From: SAR324 cluster bacterium
Lineage (GTDB): Bacteria > SAR324 > NAC60-12
Direction of reading: 5' to 3'
NCBI GenBank assembly: GCA_014382365.1
Contig: JACNJW010000062.1
Coordinates: 1-40,399 of the forward strand
Length of the DNA: 40,399 nt
The stretch's first letter is position 1. The number at the start of each line of letters is the position of its first letter. Below, one piece after another: positions 24,951 through 35,061 of this stretch. Made by a program: the position numbers and the translations under genes. The notes under the pieces were generated by a model, which ran no database searches, was not told the DNA's origin, and was given only the letters and a program-made list of their open reading frames with translations.

Positions 24951-25838
24951 CTAATTTACTGTAGCGCCTTTCAAAGCCTCTATTGTATCAATCAACAACC
25001 TCCCCTGAGCAACTTCATGAAAACGAAGTATAGAAACACCATGCCAGAGTGCGACACTGGAGACTACAGCTCCTGGAAGGTCTCGTTCTGTAAAACTCAA
25101 GCTCCGGCCCTTTGAAACTTTTGCCAGAAAAGACTTCCTCGAAGGCCCAAGCAGCAAAGGTAAATCGAATTCATGCAGTTCAGAAATTCGTCTGATAACC
25201 TCAAAACTATATTTTGCAGCACCACTGATGAAAAAGCCCATACCTGGATCCAGCACAATTTGTTTTTTCTGGATTCCTTTTGACTCAGCATATTGAAGTC
25301 GTTCTCTGAAAAAACTCTTGAGGGTGTCCAGCACATCCACGTAATCTGATTGCTGTCTGGTTGTACGCGGAGTTCCGTCTTTGGAAAACATCATCACCAG
25401 CGGAACTTGCTTCTCTGCAACAACTTCGGCCAGCTCGGGATCGCCGCGCAGTGCAGTAACATCATTGACGGCATCTGCTCCGGCAAGCAAAGATTGACGT
25501 GCCACCTCCGCTTTCCATGTGTCCACTGAAATCCAAATATTGCTTTCCCTGCGGATTTGTTGAATTAGAGGAACCACACGCTGCAGTTCTTCATCCAGAG
25601 TGACATCCGGACTTCCGGGACCGGTAGACTCACCGCCAATGTCCAGCCAGTCTGCACCATCGGCAATTATTTTCCGGGCCTGCTTTAGTGCATCGTCCAG
25701 TTTAAAATATTGACGTGCATCAGAAAAAGAGTCAGGGGTCGAATTCAGAATTCCCATTAAACAGGGACGCTCGAGTTTTAATTTTTTTGTACCCGATACC
25801 AGAGTACGTACCGGCAATTCAAAACTACTGGATAACAT
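24951..25838 (-). CDS. folP: Dihydropteroate synthase
   Basis: A 295-aa TIM-barrel enzyme that joins p-aminobenzoate to dihydropterin pyrophosphate in folate synthesis. Signature motifs are MGILNSTPDSFSDA, DIGGESTGPGSPDV (usually ST-R-PGA), ISVDTWKAEVA, VNDVTALRGDPE, IVLDPGMGF and LLGPSRKSFLAKV. Full length. The position after STG-P-G departs slightly from the common GGESTRPGA, so the pterin/pABA loop is a little unusual. It transcribes leftward, alone, with the membrane protein gene divergent at 25940. Confidence 0.95.
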   Translation of the reverse strand: MLSSSFELPVRTLVSGTKKLKLERPCLMGILNSTPDSFSDARQYFKLDDALKQARKIIADGADWLDIGGESTGPGSPDVTLDEELQRVVPLIQQIRRESNIWISVDTWKAEVARQSLLAGADAVNDVTALRGDPELAEVVAEKQVPLVMMFSKDGTPRTTRQQSDYVDVLDTLKSFFRERLQYAESKGIQKKQIVLDPGMGFFISGAAKYSFEVIRRISELHEFDLPLLLGPSRKSFLAKVSKGRSLSFTERDLPGAVVSSVALWHGVSILRFHEVAQGRLLIDTIEALKGATVN

Positions 25839-25939
25839 TAATCATTTTTTCGCATCAAATTATAAAACAATAAAAAAATGTTCCTCCATTACAAAGCCTA
25901 TTTCCCCAAAAACACAAATCAAAAACTAAACAATCGTTA

Positions 25940-26785
25940 ATGTTAGTTTCCGGACTTGGAAAATATATAGCACCAACTGCACTCGGTGCTGGGTATGCAA
26001 TTGCAAAAATGATAACCCTGCGTGCACTTGATACAGAACTTGCTGTTGCTCAGGATTTTACATATCAGTTTTTGGCTGGAGTACTTCTCGGCTTTTCACT
26101 GCGTCCTGTTACAAATATGATTTATTGGAAATGGACAACCTCAGTGGTCTATTTTTCAATATTTTTACTGACATTTGGACCTTTGGGACAAGTCATCAAA
26201 CGCCTGCTGTGGGGGAATCCGTTCGATGACACTTATTGGTTACTATTAATTCCTGAAATCGTTGCGGCATTTGCAGTTGGAATTTTAGCAACCATCCTGA
26301 TTCCTTCTCAGCAGCATGTTATCAGTCTGGGCTTTCTCCTGCGCAGATTAGCAAAAGAAATTCGTTTTTCCCTGCTGCTGAAACTGTTGGGCTGCGGCTT
26401 GCTTTACGCACTGCTCTTTATCATCTTACAAACCACATTTGACGAAAGTTTTGCTGCACCATTCTGGCTGGACCGGATGAATGAGTTTTTAGCCCTGCCC
26501 CCAATTTCTGCAGCAGAAAAATTTCTACTGTTGTGGTTACAGGGTATTTTCAACGCATTTGTTCTCTTACCATTATTCCTGGTTTTTTTTAGAGACAGGA
26601 TGGAGTTGATTGTAGTCTTTGGTTCACTGACTTTTGTGGTTGCAGAGTTTGCTCCAGCTTTTGCTAATTTCCAACTGATTGAACCACTTTTGCTGATCAA
26701 TCAGGTTTTTATTGGCTTTTGTCTGCAGTTCCTTTTTGTAGTAAGTGCAGTTTTTTGTTTTGGACGAAATGAGAATAAAACATGA
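25940..26785 (+). CDS. Polytopic membrane protein of unknown function
   Basis: A 281-aa protein with about eight hydrophobic segments spread along its length and short, mostly basic connecting loops (RPVTNMIYWKW, FLLRRLAKEIRF). No transporter signature, cysteine motif or enzyme motif is recognised. Its stop overlaps the ATG of the aminotransferase gene by four bases (ATGA), so the two are translated together. The start at 25940 has no clear ribosome site; the MLVSGLGKY start gives a sensible first segment. Confidence 0.72.
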   Translation: MLVSGLGKYIAPTALGAGYAIAKMITLRALDTELAVAQDFTYQFLAGVLLGFSLRPVTNMIYWKWTTSVVYFSIFLLTFGPLGQVIKRLLWGNPFDDTYWLLLIPEIVAAFAVGILATILIPSQQHVISLGFLLRRLAKEIRFSLLLKLLGCGLLYALLFIILQTTFDESFAAPFWLDRMNEFLALPPISAAEKFLLLWLQGIFNAFVLLPLFLVFFRDRMELIVVFGSLTFVVAEFAPAFANFQLIEPLLLINQVFIGFCLQFLFVVSAVFCFGRNENKT

Positions 26786-28080
26786 ATTTATTTGCAGATC
26801 GAAACTCACGAATTGACACCGAAAATGCCTTCAAAGTCGGTCCACACATTGTAAGAACCGAGCAGCAAAAAGGCCCGGTGATAAAGCTGAATCTCGGTGA
26901 ACCTGATTTTTCTGTGCCAAAACACATCAAAGATGAAATCAAGCTCCAGCTGGATCTGGACAATACTCATTATTGTGACCCCAAGGGCCTGCTTTCCCTG
27001 CGCACCGCAATCAGCAGGCAGATCAACGTAACACGGGGACTAAAAACCAATCCGGAACAGGTGGTTGTTTTTCCAGGAGGCAAACCACCAATTGGTTTGG
27101 CACAGCAGGTTTACTGCAATCCTGGAGACGAAGTTATTTATCCCAGTCCGGGATTTCCGATCTATGAATCCTTCATTCGTTATGTGCATGCTGTTCCGGT
27201 TCCTTTGCATCTTGAAGAATCCAAAAATTTTACTTTCTCTGCAGCAGAGCTGGCAAACAAAATCACTGCCAAAACAAAATTAATTTACCTCAATTTTCCC
27301 TCAAATCCTACCGGCGGAGTTGCTTCAAAAACCCTACTTGAAGAAACTGCAAAAGTTATTTTAGAGCGTTGTTCACCAGAGGTTCGGATCTATTCTGATG
27401 AAATCTATGAAAACATAATATTTGACGGAAAACTGCACCACTCAATTTCCTCTGTTCCGGAAATGGAAAAACGCACAATAATTGCCGGCGGATTTTCAAA
27501 AACTTATGCCTGGACCGGCGGTAGAATCGGTTATGCCGTTTTTCCAACAATTGAAGAGGCAGATGTTTTTAAAAGACTGAATATTAATTATTTTTCCTGT
27601 GTTCCACCCTATAATCAGGAAGCAGCCAGAGTTGCTCTCGAAAGTCCACTTTCCACTGTGGCAGTCAAAAAGATGGTGCAGACTTTTGAAGCACGCAGAA
27701 ATTTGATCTGGCAGCAAATAAACGAAATCCAGGGAATTAGCTGTCAAAGACCATGTGGTGCATTTTATCTTTTTCCTAATATATCCGGAGTCTGTGAAAA
27801 TTTTGGATTGTTTGAAAAGCACAATCGGCTTCCTGAAAGAGAACAAAGCTCTCCTGCAAATATTTTCCAGATGTTTGCACTATATGAACATCAAGTTGCC
27901 GTCATGGACCGTAACTCATTTGGACAAATAGGTGCTGATGGAAAACACTTTCTGCGACTTTCCATTGCTGCAGATCAGACTGTGCTGGAAGAAGGTGTCC
28001 GTCGCCTCAAAAATGCTGCTGAAGATTCGTCAGGACTGGATAAGTTTTTAAAGGATCGTCCGGATTTGATCCCAGACTGA
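26782..28080 (+). CDS. PLP-dependent class I/II aminotransferase
   Basis: A 432-aa fold-type I aminotransferase. It has LNLGEPDFSVPKHI, FPGGKPPIGLAQQVYCNPGD, YPSPGFPIYESF, LNFPSNPTGGV (PLP-ring contacts), YSDEIYENI and the Schiff-base lysine in GGFSKTYAWTGGRIGY, plus a C-terminal FLRLSIAA with the carboxylate-binding Arg. The family transfers amino groups between aspartate or another amino acid and 2-oxoglutarate. It is close to aspartate/tyrosine-type aminotransferases, but an insertion (about 345-385) makes it longer than the usual 390-400 aa, and the substrate is not clear. Confidence 0.9.
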   Translation: MNLFADRNSRIDTENAFKVGPHIVRTEQQKGPVIKLNLGEPDFSVPKHIKDEIKLQLDLDNTHYCDPKGLLSLRTAISRQINVTRGLKTNPEQVVVFPGGKPPIGLAQQVYCNPGDEVIYPSPGFPIYESFIRYVHAVPVPLHLEESKNFTFSAAELANKITAKTKLIYLNFPSNPTGGVASKTLLEETAKVILERCSPEVRIYSDEIYENIIFDGKLHHSISSVPEMEKRTIIAGGFSKTYAWTGGRIGYAVFPTIEEADVFKRLNINYFSCVPPYNQEAARVALESPLSTVAVKKMVQTFEARRNLIWQQINEIQGISCQRPCGAFYLFPNISGVCENFGLFEKHNRLPEREQSSPANIFQMFALYEHQVAVMDRNSFGQIGADGKHFLRLSIAADQTVLEEGVRRLKNAAEDSSGLDKFLKDRPDLIPD

Positions 28081-28414
28081 GTGTTTTGCAGAGTAACTGC
28101 AAAAGTTCAGAAAAACTGTTCCTAACTTATGTTACTTATGACAAGATAATTGTTAATTTAAACTGGTAGGCAAATTGTATTCTGGAAAACTGAATAAAAG
28201 ATTTATCTGTTAAATAATCATCTAATTTTGAATCAAGAATATATGATGGTTTTCTAAAAAGTCTAACAAACGTGTCATTTCGAGTGCAGCGAGAAATCTA
28301 TTTTATGTTAAGCACTAATATCATTAAGATTTTTACCTCAGGTCGAAATGACATATTTTTTTTAGCTAAAGAGTTTTTACGATGCCCTCATATATAATAC
28401 TAAAAAGGATATAA
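28081..28414. other. Intergenic region with a MITE-like palindrome
   Basis: No gene is seen in about 330 bases between the aminotransferase and sthA. The second half holds the 81-bp palindromic repeat at 28273-28353; the remainder is AT-rich with no clear signals. The sthA ribosome site is weak (AAAAGGAT). Confidence 0.6.
28273..28353. repeat. MITE/REP-like imperfect palindrome
   Basis: The outer arms TGTCATTTCGA (28273-28283) and TCGAAATGACA (28343-28353) are perfect inverted repeats. The arms continue imperfectly inward (GAGAAATCT against AAGATTTTTACCTC). The sequence GTCATTTCGAGTGCAGCGAG resembles dispersed repeats common in many proteobacterial genomes. No open frame lies inside, so it would be a non-autonomous element. 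Confidence 0.7.
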
Positions 28415-29824
28415 ATGCAGGAAATACAGCATTACGACATAGTTGTCATCGGCTCCGGACCGGCAGGAGAAAAGGCAGCAATGCAGGCCAGTAAACTTAA
28501 AAAAAAGGTTGCACTGATTGAGAAGTTACCACGACTCGGCGGTGCCTCACTTCATACTGGTACGATTCCCTCCAAATCGCTGCGTGAAACTGTGATGCAT
28601 CTGGCACTGCTGCGTCAGCAAACACATGGAATTGAGATTAGTTTTAAAGAAAATCTGACCACGCAGGAGTTAATGTACCGCAAAGAAATTGTGATCCAGG
28701 ATCAGGAAAGTTCTTTACGCCGTAACTTTGAAAAAAATCAGATCGCAGTTATAGAAGGCACACCACGCTTCCAGTCAGCAACAATGCTGGAAATATCTCC
28801 TGCTGACGGTAGTGAAAAATATGAAATTAATGCAGACTTCACGATTATAGCCACTGGTTCATCTCCGCGCAGACCTAAATGGGCTCCTTTTGACAACGAA
28901 TGCGTCTTTGATTCAGACACTATACTTGATATCAAACATCTGCCTAAAAAAGTAACCATCATTGGTGCAGGTGTGATTGGTTGTGAATATGCTTCCATAT
29001 TTTCAAAAATGGGCATCCGTGTAAATCTCATTGCCCGAGACCGTAATGTGTTGCCCTTTATCGATCGTCAAATTGCAGAAAATCTGATGTATCAGATGCG
29101 TAACCAGCGCGTTACTTTACGCCTGGGAGAAAGTGTTGAAGACATTGAAAAAATAAATTCAGATGAAGTCCATGTAAAACTGGCCAGCAAAAAAGTCCTG
29201 CCCTGCTCAACAGTGCTGGTCGCTGCAGGACGATTTGCAAATTCCGGCGCTTTGAATCTGGACAAAGTCGGAGTTGAACTTGGCAATAACGGACTGATCA
29301 AAACAAATGCAAATTTTCAGACAGCACAACCGAATATCTATGCAGTTGGTGATGTAATTGGTTTTCCGGGACTGGCCTCCACTTCAATGGCTCAGGCGCG
29401 GATTGCTGTTTTGGATGCCTTTGACAAACTTGAATCGGAAAAAATGCCGCGGGATTTACCACTTGGAATCTGGACCATTCCGGCAGTTTCGATGGTGGGA
29501 AAAACGGAAGAAGAATTGACGGATGACTGCATTCCCTACGAAATCGGCATTGCTCATTTTAAGGAAATTTCACGGGCCCACATAATGGGTGAAGAAGATG
29601 GAATTCTCAAGCTGCTCTTTGATCCGGAAACACTCAAAATACTGGGTGTTCATATCATAGGTCCACATGCCTCAGAATTGATTCATCTCGGCCATTCTGT
29701 GATGTTCTTTGAAGGCACAATAAAATACTTCATGAATACAGTTTTTAATTCACCCACTCTCGATGAAGCCTACCGTGTCGCTGCTTTTAACGGCATAAAC
29801 CGTCTGGATCACGAATCGCTCTAA
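28415..29824 (+). CDS. sthA: Soluble (Si-specific) pyridine nucleotide transhydrogenase-like flavoprotein
   Basis: A 469-aa FAD flavoprotein. It has GSGPAGEKAA (FAD), GAGVIGCEYASIF (NAD(P)), YAVGDVIGFPGLASTSMAQAR and the dimer interface domain. SthA converts NADPH to NADH and balances the pools. The active-site segment reads GGASLHTGTIPSKSLRE: Ser45 and Thr50 replace both cysteines of the disulfide pair, and even the single cysteine kept by E. coli SthA is gone. Disulfide reductase activity is therefore excluded, supporting transhydrogenase function. Confidence 0.93.
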   Translation: MQEIQHYDIVVIGSGPAGEKAAMQASKLKKKVALIEKLPRLGGASLHTGTIPSKSLRETVMHLALLRQQTHGIEISFKENLTTQELMYRKEIVIQDQESSLRRNFEKNQIAVIEGTPRFQSATMLEISPADGSEKYEINADFTIIATGSSPRRPKWAPFDNECVFDSDTILDIKHLPKKVTIIGAGVIGCEYASIFSKMGIRVNLIARDRNVLPFIDRQIAENLMYQMRNQRVTLRLGESVEDIEKINSDEVHVKLASKKVLPCSTVLVAAGRFANSGALNLDKVGVELGNNGLIKTNANFQTAQPNIYAVGDVIGFPGLASTSMAQARIAVLDAFDKLESEKMPRDLPLGIWTIPAVSMVGKTEEELTDDCIPYEIGIAHFKEISRAHIMGEEDGILKLLFDPETLKILGVHIIGPHASELIHLGHSVMFFEGTIKYFMNTVFNSPTLDEAYRVAAFNGINRLDHESL

Positions 29825-29903
29825 ATCACCTCAGGATACAAAACACTGAGGCAAAGAAAGCTTCAAATCTTCAAAGCTAAGAGAGGCACTGAAGCACTGT
29901 TTT

Positions 29904-29933
29904 TTGTCATTCCCGCGCAAGCGGGAATGACAA
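29904..29933. repeat. REP-like palindrome, second copy
   Basis: A 13-bp perfect stem (29904-29916 with 29921-29933) around a GCAA tetraloop. The core GTCATTCCCGC is identical to the hairpin at 20840-20879 while the flanks and loop differ. It lies between the convergent genes sthA and the desulfhydrase gene; a poly-T stretch precedes it on the plus strand, so it is not a terminator for either. Confidence 0.85.
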
Positions 29934-30024
29934 TGCAGAATGATACCCTTGAGCATTGATTATTTGTCTATAATGTTCTACTGATTCAGTGAGCTTATCA
30001 GCGATTAGTCCAGAGAATGTTGAT

Positions 30025-31023
30025 TTATGCAGTAAAAGTTTTACGATAGGCAAATAAACCCGCGGAACCGCCGGTGTGTAGAAAAACCACATTTTCATCC
30101 TTGCGGAATTCTCCTTTGCGGATGAGATCGATGAGGCCGGCCATTCCTTTTCCGGAATAAACCGGATCCAAAAGTATACCTTCTTGTTCTGCTAATAACT
30201 GAACAGCTTCAATCATACCATCTGTCGGCAATCCGTATCCCAGTCCGACATAGTCGCCATTGGCAACAACTGACTCGCGTTTGACACTACCGGGAACATT
30301 AAGATAATCTGCCGTTTTTTCAGCAAGTGCAAATACTTTTTCCTCCTGTGCTGCTTTATCTGCATTCACACAAATTCCCAGCACCGGAATTCCGCTGCGC
30401 GTTCCTTCGAGTCCTACTACAAGTCCACTCTGAGTTCCTGCACTTCCGGTTGCAGTAATCAGGTGATCAATCCTCAAACTGCGATCATTGGCCTGTCCCA
30501 CCAGTTCCATGGCACAATTCACATAACCCAATGCACCGGTTGGACTTGAACCTCCTCCGGGAATTATGTAGGCTTTTCCACCGTTTTGATTAATTTCATC
30601 TGCCACTTCCTGCATAGCTGCATCCATATCAGTTCCGGCGGGAACCGAACGGATATTCGCACCAAACAATTTGTCCAGTAGTACATTTCCGTTTTCAAGA
30701 TAATCCGGGTCTTCGCTACCTGTTCTGTGTTCCAGCAAAATCTCACAACGTAATCCTAACTTGGACGAAATTGCGGCTGTCTGACGTACATGATTCGATT
30801 GTGTCGCACCCTGAGAGATAATTGTGTCAGCTTTTTTTTGCTGTGCCTCACCCATGAGGAATTCAAGTTTGCGTGTTTTATTACCACCGGTAGCAAGTCC
30901 GGTACAGTCATCACGTTTAATAAACAGCTTGGGACCACCAAGCAGTTTACTCAGGTTTTCAAGTGGTTCCAAAGGCGTTGGAAGGTGAGCAAAATGTAGT
31001 CGTGGAAAACGTGAAATATTCAT
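30025..31023 (-). CDS. dcyD: D-cysteine desulfhydrase / ACC deaminase family enzyme
   Basis: A 332-aa PLP fold-type II enzyme. [27 protein letters not shown] carries the Schiff-base lysine in GGNKTRK, followed by [31 protein letters not shown] and [14 protein letters not shown]-cysteine desulfhydrase splits D-cysteine into pyruvate, H2S and ammonia; the related ACC deaminase opens 1-aminocyclopropane-1-carboxylate. [17 protein letters not shown] and the length favour DcyD, but I cannot exclude another D-amino acid. It is the last gene of a leftward cluster, 20 bases after the phosphatase gene. Confidence 0.9.
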   Translation of the reverse strand: MNISRFPRLHFAHLPTPLEPLENLSKLLGGPKLFIKRDDCTGLATGGNKTRKLEFLMGEAQQKKADTIISQGATQSNHVRQTAAISSKLGLRCEILLEHRTGSEDPDYLENGNVLLDKLFGANIRSVPAGTDMDAAMQEVADEINQNGGKAYIIPGGGSSPTGALGYVNCAMELVGQANDRSLRIDHLITATGSAGTQSGLVVGLEGTRSGIPVLGICVNADKAAQEEKVFALAEKTADYLNVPGSVKRESVVANGDYVGLGYGLPTDGMIEAVQLLAEQEGILLDPVYSGKGMAGLIDLIRKGEFRKDENVVFLHTGGSAGLFAYRKTFTA

Positions 31024-31043
31024 GTCATTTTTTTGTAAAACTG

Positions 31044-31835
31044 TTAAATAGTCTGCAGCAGTCTCAAGGCCTGTTTGTGTAATTCAGGTGAAGCTGCTGC
31101 AACCAGGCAGCCGTCCCACTTTTCGTCAAAAGAATTGTTACCGTTCCAGTCACTAATCACTCCGCCGGCTGCTTCTACTACTGGAATGAGGGCCATAACA
31201 TCGTAATTTTTCAAATCTGCCTCGACTACCAGGTCAATAAATCCGGAAGCAAGCAAGCCGTAACTGTAACAGTCTCCACCGAATCTCACCAGTTTTGCCT
31301 GTGCTGCAATCTTATCAAAAAAAGGTTTTTGTTCGTTATTGAACATGGCTGGATCCGCGCTGTAGAGAATAGCCTTTTCTATTTTTTTCTGCTTGGAAAC
31401 GGTACAGGAAATTGGTTTTTCACCAGACTGTGAGGAATAATAAAGACAATCTTTTTGTTTTTGACCAACCCAGCGTTCATTTAAGATCGGCATGTCAATA
31501 ATGCCAAATTGAGGCACGTCATTTTCCAGCAAAGAAATCAAGGTTCCAAAAATCGGCATTCCGGCAATAAAGCTGCGAGTACCATCAATTGGATCCAACA
31601 CCCATTTCCATCTACTTCCTGTTGGCTGAAAACCATGCTCTTCACCCAGAATGTCATGTTCAGGATATTTTGCAGTAATCAGTTCCCGCAAGACCGTCTC
31701 AGTCAGTCGATCTGCAACCGTAACCGGACTGTCATCGGCTTTGTCTTCAACAGTCATTTTTGAACGAAAATATTTTCTGATTACTTTTCCTGACGCATCT
31801 GCAAGTTCATGCGCAAATTTTAGATATTCTGACAT
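31044..31835 (-). CDS. hisN: Inositol-monophosphatase family phosphatase, histidinol-phosphatase type
   Basis: A 263-aa Mg-dependent phosphatase. Metal-binding motifs are [26 protein letters not shown] and the C-terminal [21 protein letters not shown]. This arrangement matches the HisN-type branch (histidinol-phosphate to histidinol), though inositol phosphate or 3'-phosphoadenosine substrates remain possible. The ATG at 31835 is chosen; an in-frame TTG at 31844 would add three residues. It lies between the permease and dcyD genes and may share their transcript. Confidence 0.88.
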   Translation of the reverse strand: MSEYLKFAHELADASGKVIRKYFRSKMTVEDKADDSPVTVADRLTETVLRELITAKYPEHDILGEEHGFQPTGSRWKWVLDPIDGTRSFIAGMPIFGTLISLLENDVPQFGIIDMPILNERWVGQKQKDCLYYSSQSGEKPISCTVSKQKKIEKAILYSADPAMFNNEQKPFFDKIAAQAKLVRFGGDCYSYGLLASGFIDLVVEADLKNYDVMALIPVVEAAGGVISDWNGNNSFDEKWDGCLVAAASPELHKQALRLLQTI

Positions 31836-31861
31836 CTGTGGCAATTAAAGAGAATAATATT

Positions 31862-33187
31862 TTAAAGAACTTCTGAAGTGGATACTTCTGCAACTGCGGG
31901 TTCTTTTTCCAATTCTTCAACCATCGCTTTCAGGAAAAAGAAAAAGGTTTGCAGAATTGAATAAACCGGAACAGCCAGCAGTGCACCGGCAATTCCGGCC
32001 ATGTGTTCTCCTGTAACGAGCGCAAATACAATCAGAGCAGGATGGATTTGTGCTGCCGTTCCCATAATTTTTGGATTGAGAAAATTTCCTTCAATAAAAT
32101 GAATTATTAAAATCCATAAAAGTGCCAGCAGTCCTGTACTTAATGAAATTGTCAGGCCCATGATTACTATTGGAATACTCGAAAGAATGGTACCAAAGAT
32201 CGGAATTAATGAAAAAACCATTGCTACCAGTCCCAGTGTAAAGGCAAAGGGGACACCTATTATCACCAAACCAATAAAAGTCAAAACTCCATTGACCAGG
32301 CAAATTAACAGTTGACCGCGCACCACTCCATTCAAGCCTTTGTCCAGACTTTTTAGCAAATCACTGTAACGTGTGTGATACTGCAAAGGCACAAGTGAGC
32401 GCCAGAAAGTCAAAATTCGCGCTGTGTCAACCAGAATAAATGCTGCCACCATAAAAGTTAAAAACAGCGTAAATACTGAGCCCACCACCTGTGCAATCAG
32501 TTGACGTCCCAGACCCAGAAAACGCACCATGTTGGCTTTCAGACTGTCTACACCTTCTTCTGCCAGCAGTGATAATTGAGTTTGCATATCGACAGGAACT
32601 TTGGGGTTCTCATCAACTCCACTTTCACTGCCGGATTTTCGATGCGGCACTATTTCGATTCGATCTGAATCAAGCCCCCGAATTTCATAAGTATAGCCAT
32701 CCAGAATTTTCAGTAACTCTCCGTTTTGGTCTCTAATTTCTGTGCTTTGATTTTCCTCTTCAAGTTCCTCAATGACCGGTAACGGCTCAATTATTTCAGG
32801 CTCAGGAAAGAGGGAGGCAATACTGCTGATTTTTTCATCTAAAACCGGACCCCATTCTTTTGAAATTTTTGTAACTGCTTTAGGAAACTCTCGAATCATG
32901 TGTCCCATTTCAGCAGAAACCTTCGGCACAACATAACTTCCACCTCCAATCAGAACCAGTAAAATAACAAAATAAACGAGCAGCACTGCACCTCCGCGGG
33001 AAATACTGTACTTGCGAATTTTCCTCAGATGTAAATCGTCAATTACTGGTGCCAGTACGTAGGCCAGAAAACTGGCCAGCAGAAATGGGAAGAGGATTTT
33101 GTTCAGGAACAAAATAATTCCCAGCAGAGTGCCAAACAAAATTATAATTATCAGGATGCGGCCGCGGTGGCCGAGAAATTTAAGCAT
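31862..33187 (-). CDS. perM: AI-2E/PerM family permease
   Basis: A 441-aa membrane protein with N-terminal membrane segments (about 10-35, 55-85), a long hydrophilic insert (about 100-215, rich in Glu and Pro) and a C-terminal bundle of five or so segments including FIEGNFLNPKIMGTAAQIHPALIVFALVTGEHMAGIAGALLAVP, given here in two halves: FIEGNFLNPKIMG and HPALIVFALVTGEHMAG. That is the hallmark of the AI-2E (UPF0118) family. Members export or exchange small solutes or ions; the acidic insert is longer than usual and may be regulatory. Confidence 0.88.
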   Translation of the reverse strand: MLKFLGHRGRILIIIILFGTLLGIILFLNKILFPFLLASFLAYVLAPVIDDLHLRKIRKYSISRGGAVLLVYFVILLVLIGGGSYVVPKVSAEMGHMIREFPKAVTKISKEWGPVLDEKISSIASLFPEPEIIEPLPVIEELEEENQSTEIRDQNGELLKILDGYTYEIRGLDSDRIEIVPHRKSGSESGVDENPKVPVDMQTQLSLLAEEGVDSLKANMVRFLGLGRQLIAQVVGSVFTLFLTFMVAAFILVDTARILTFWRSLVPLQYHTRYSDLLKSLDKGLNGVVRGQLLICLVNGVLTFIGLVIIGVPFAFTLGLVAMVFSLIPIFGTILSSIPIVIMGLTISLSTGLLALLWILIIHFIEGNFLNPKIMGTAAQIHPALIVFALVTGEHMAGIAGALLAVPVYSILQTFFFFLKAMVEELEKEPAVAEVSTSEVL

Positions 33188-33274
33188 AAATTTAGATAAA
33201 ATATTTTCTGTTGTTCAACTATTAATGAGAGGTAATTCCGATTACATTTTCGTTGAATTATTCCAGCATTATAA

Positions 33275-34927
33275 TTATTCTCTTTGCGGACCACCCATTG
33301 CTGATGGTTGATAATGCCGCAAAAGATAGCAGAGTGCATTACCCAATACTTTACGGCTTAGTCCGGGCATCACAATACTGGAAACAGAACCTAGCCTCAG
33401 GGCTTCTTCAGGATTTAACAATTCTCTTTCATAACGTACAGTAAGTTTAGCCATCGCTTGATCACGTATCACTGCAGCTTTTTGTTCTTCCATACCGGAT
33501 TCAATATTTTTTTGATAACTCTGCATAATTTCGCGAAATTCGTCTTTGTAAACAAACTGCCTTCCTGCCGGCCCCATCACTGCAATTCTGGCACTAGGCA
33601 AAGCAAAAACAAAATCTCCGCCAACGTGATAACTGTTCCAGGCACAATATGCTCCGCCGAAAGCATTTCTGACAATCAAGGTCAGGCGCGGTACACGTAA
33701 ATCCACAATTGCATCCAGCAGTTCCCGTCCTGCCTGAACGACTCCGGCACGTTCCTGTTCTGAACCTGGTGCATAACCGCTGACGTCTTCAAGGAAAATG
33801 ACTGGAATGTTGTAAAGATTACAAAACCGAATAAATTTTGCACCTTTTCTGGAAGATTCGGTATCAATATTTCCGGATGAAAAAGCACTGTTGTTGGCAA
33901 TAAAACCAACCACATTACCAGCCATCCTGCCGAATGCAGTGGTCAGTTGTTTTGCGCGTGACTGCTGAATTTCAAAATAATCACCATAATCCACAAGCTG
34001 CTGTAAAAACAAACGCATATCAAAAGGCGTGTTGAAACCAGTGACTGGATTGGTGAATGTTTTGTGCAGCAGAATTGCTTCTTCTTCCACATATTCGTCA
34101 AGTGCCAACGAGGTGGGACGAATAGGTGGTGCAGAATAATTATTATCCGGCAAATAACGTAAGAGCCGCAGAGCCGTTCGCAATGCACCCAATTCATCCG
34201 GTGCAGTCAAATCAACCACACCGCTTTTGCTGTGAACTTTTGGACCTCCCAGATCATCTGCAGTAATGTCTTCACCCAGTGCTTCACGCACTACGTCTGG
34301 TCCGGTTAAGCCAAAAAAAGTATTTTCCGGTTGAATTACAAAAGAACCCTGACGCGGAAGATAGGCTCCTCCTCCGGCGTTGTAGCCAAACATCAGCATT
34401 ATTGAAGGCACCACGCCACTAATTTTTCGCATTGCGGAAAAAGCTTCTGAATAACCGTCAAGTCCTCCTACACCAGCGGGAACAAAGGCACCGGCGGAAT
34501 CATTCATGCCGATCAAAGGAATTCCGTGCTCTCCGGCCATTAGAATCAGGCGCGCAATTTTACTACCGTTTGTTGCATCCATTGAACCGGCACGAACCGT
34601 AAAATCATGTCCGTAAATTGCCACATCACGTCCGTCAATGTTGAGAATTCCGGTCACAATTCCGGCACCGTCCAATTCCGCACCCCAGTTTTGAAAAGTA
34701 ATGTGCGGTTCTGAGGAAGTCAAAACTTTGATACGTTCCCAAACCGTCATCCTGCCCTTGCTGTGCTGCACCCGAACCCGTGATTCACCTCCACCCTGTA
34801 GAGGTTTATTCAGTAGTTCATCACCGCGCAGCAGCATTTGATCATAAAGCATTTCAGGAGTTTCCGCTGCAGAAACCGACTCGGAAATATTTGAATCTAA
34901 AGGATTGTCGAGGTTAATTTTTTCCAC
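33275..34927 (-). CDS. Acyl-CoA carboxylase carboxyltransferase (beta) subunit
   Basis: A 550-aa crotonase-fold carboxyltransferase with two repeated halves (about 40-285 and 300-540). [56 protein letters not shown] and [24 protein letters not shown] are typical of propionyl/methylcrotonyl/acetyl-CoA carboxylase beta subunits. It moves CO2 from carboxybiotin to an acyl-CoA; the acyl specificity is not certain. There is no zinc finger, so it is not the AccD type. The biotin carboxylase partner is not in this window. It starts divergent from fmt. Confidence 0.92.
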   Translation of the reverse strand: MEKINLDNPLDSNISESVSAAETPEMLYDQMLLRGDELLNKPLQGGGESRVRVQHSKGRMTVWERIKVLTSSEPHITFQNWGAELDGAGIVTGILNIDGRDVAIYGHDFTVRAGSMDATNGSKIARLILMAGEHGIPLIGMNDSAGAFVPAGVGGLDGYSEAFSAMRKISGVVPSIMLMFGYNAGGGAYLPRQGSFVIQPENTFFGLTGPDVVREALGEDITADDLGGPKVHSKSGVVDLTAPDELGALRTALRLLRYLPDNNYSAPPIRPTSLALDEYVEEEAILLHKTFTNPVTGFNTPFDMRLFLQQLVDYGDYFEIQQSRAKQLTTAFGRMAGNVVGFIANNSAFSSGNIDTESSRKGAKFIRFCNLYNIPVIFLEDVSGYAPGSEQERAGVVQAGRELLDAIVDLRVPRLTLIVRNAFGGAYCAWNSYHVGGDFVFALPSARIAVMGPAGRQFVYKDEFREIMQSYQKNIESGMEEQKAAVIRDQAMAKLTVRYERELLNPEEALRLGSVSSIVMPGLSRKVLGNALCYLLRHYQPSAMGGPQRE

Positions 34928-34990
34928 AGTTCAGTATCATAATTGTAGTATCACATCAAAAATCTGCTCATAAAAACTTTAATCCCAAAT

Positions 34991-35005
34991 TACTTGCAAA
35001 GCAAG
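34991..35005. repeat. Short inverted repeat between divergent carboxyltransferase and fmt genes
   Basis: ACTTGC-AAA-GCAAGT is a perfect 6-bp inverted repeat with a 3-base centre in the 134-bp divergent promoter region. It is the right size for a dimeric operator, but with one copy the assignment is weak. Confidence 0.3.
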
Positions 35006-35061
35006 TTAAACTATAGCATCGACTGTCGTTGTTAATTTACTGAATCAACAAAAAACACAAA

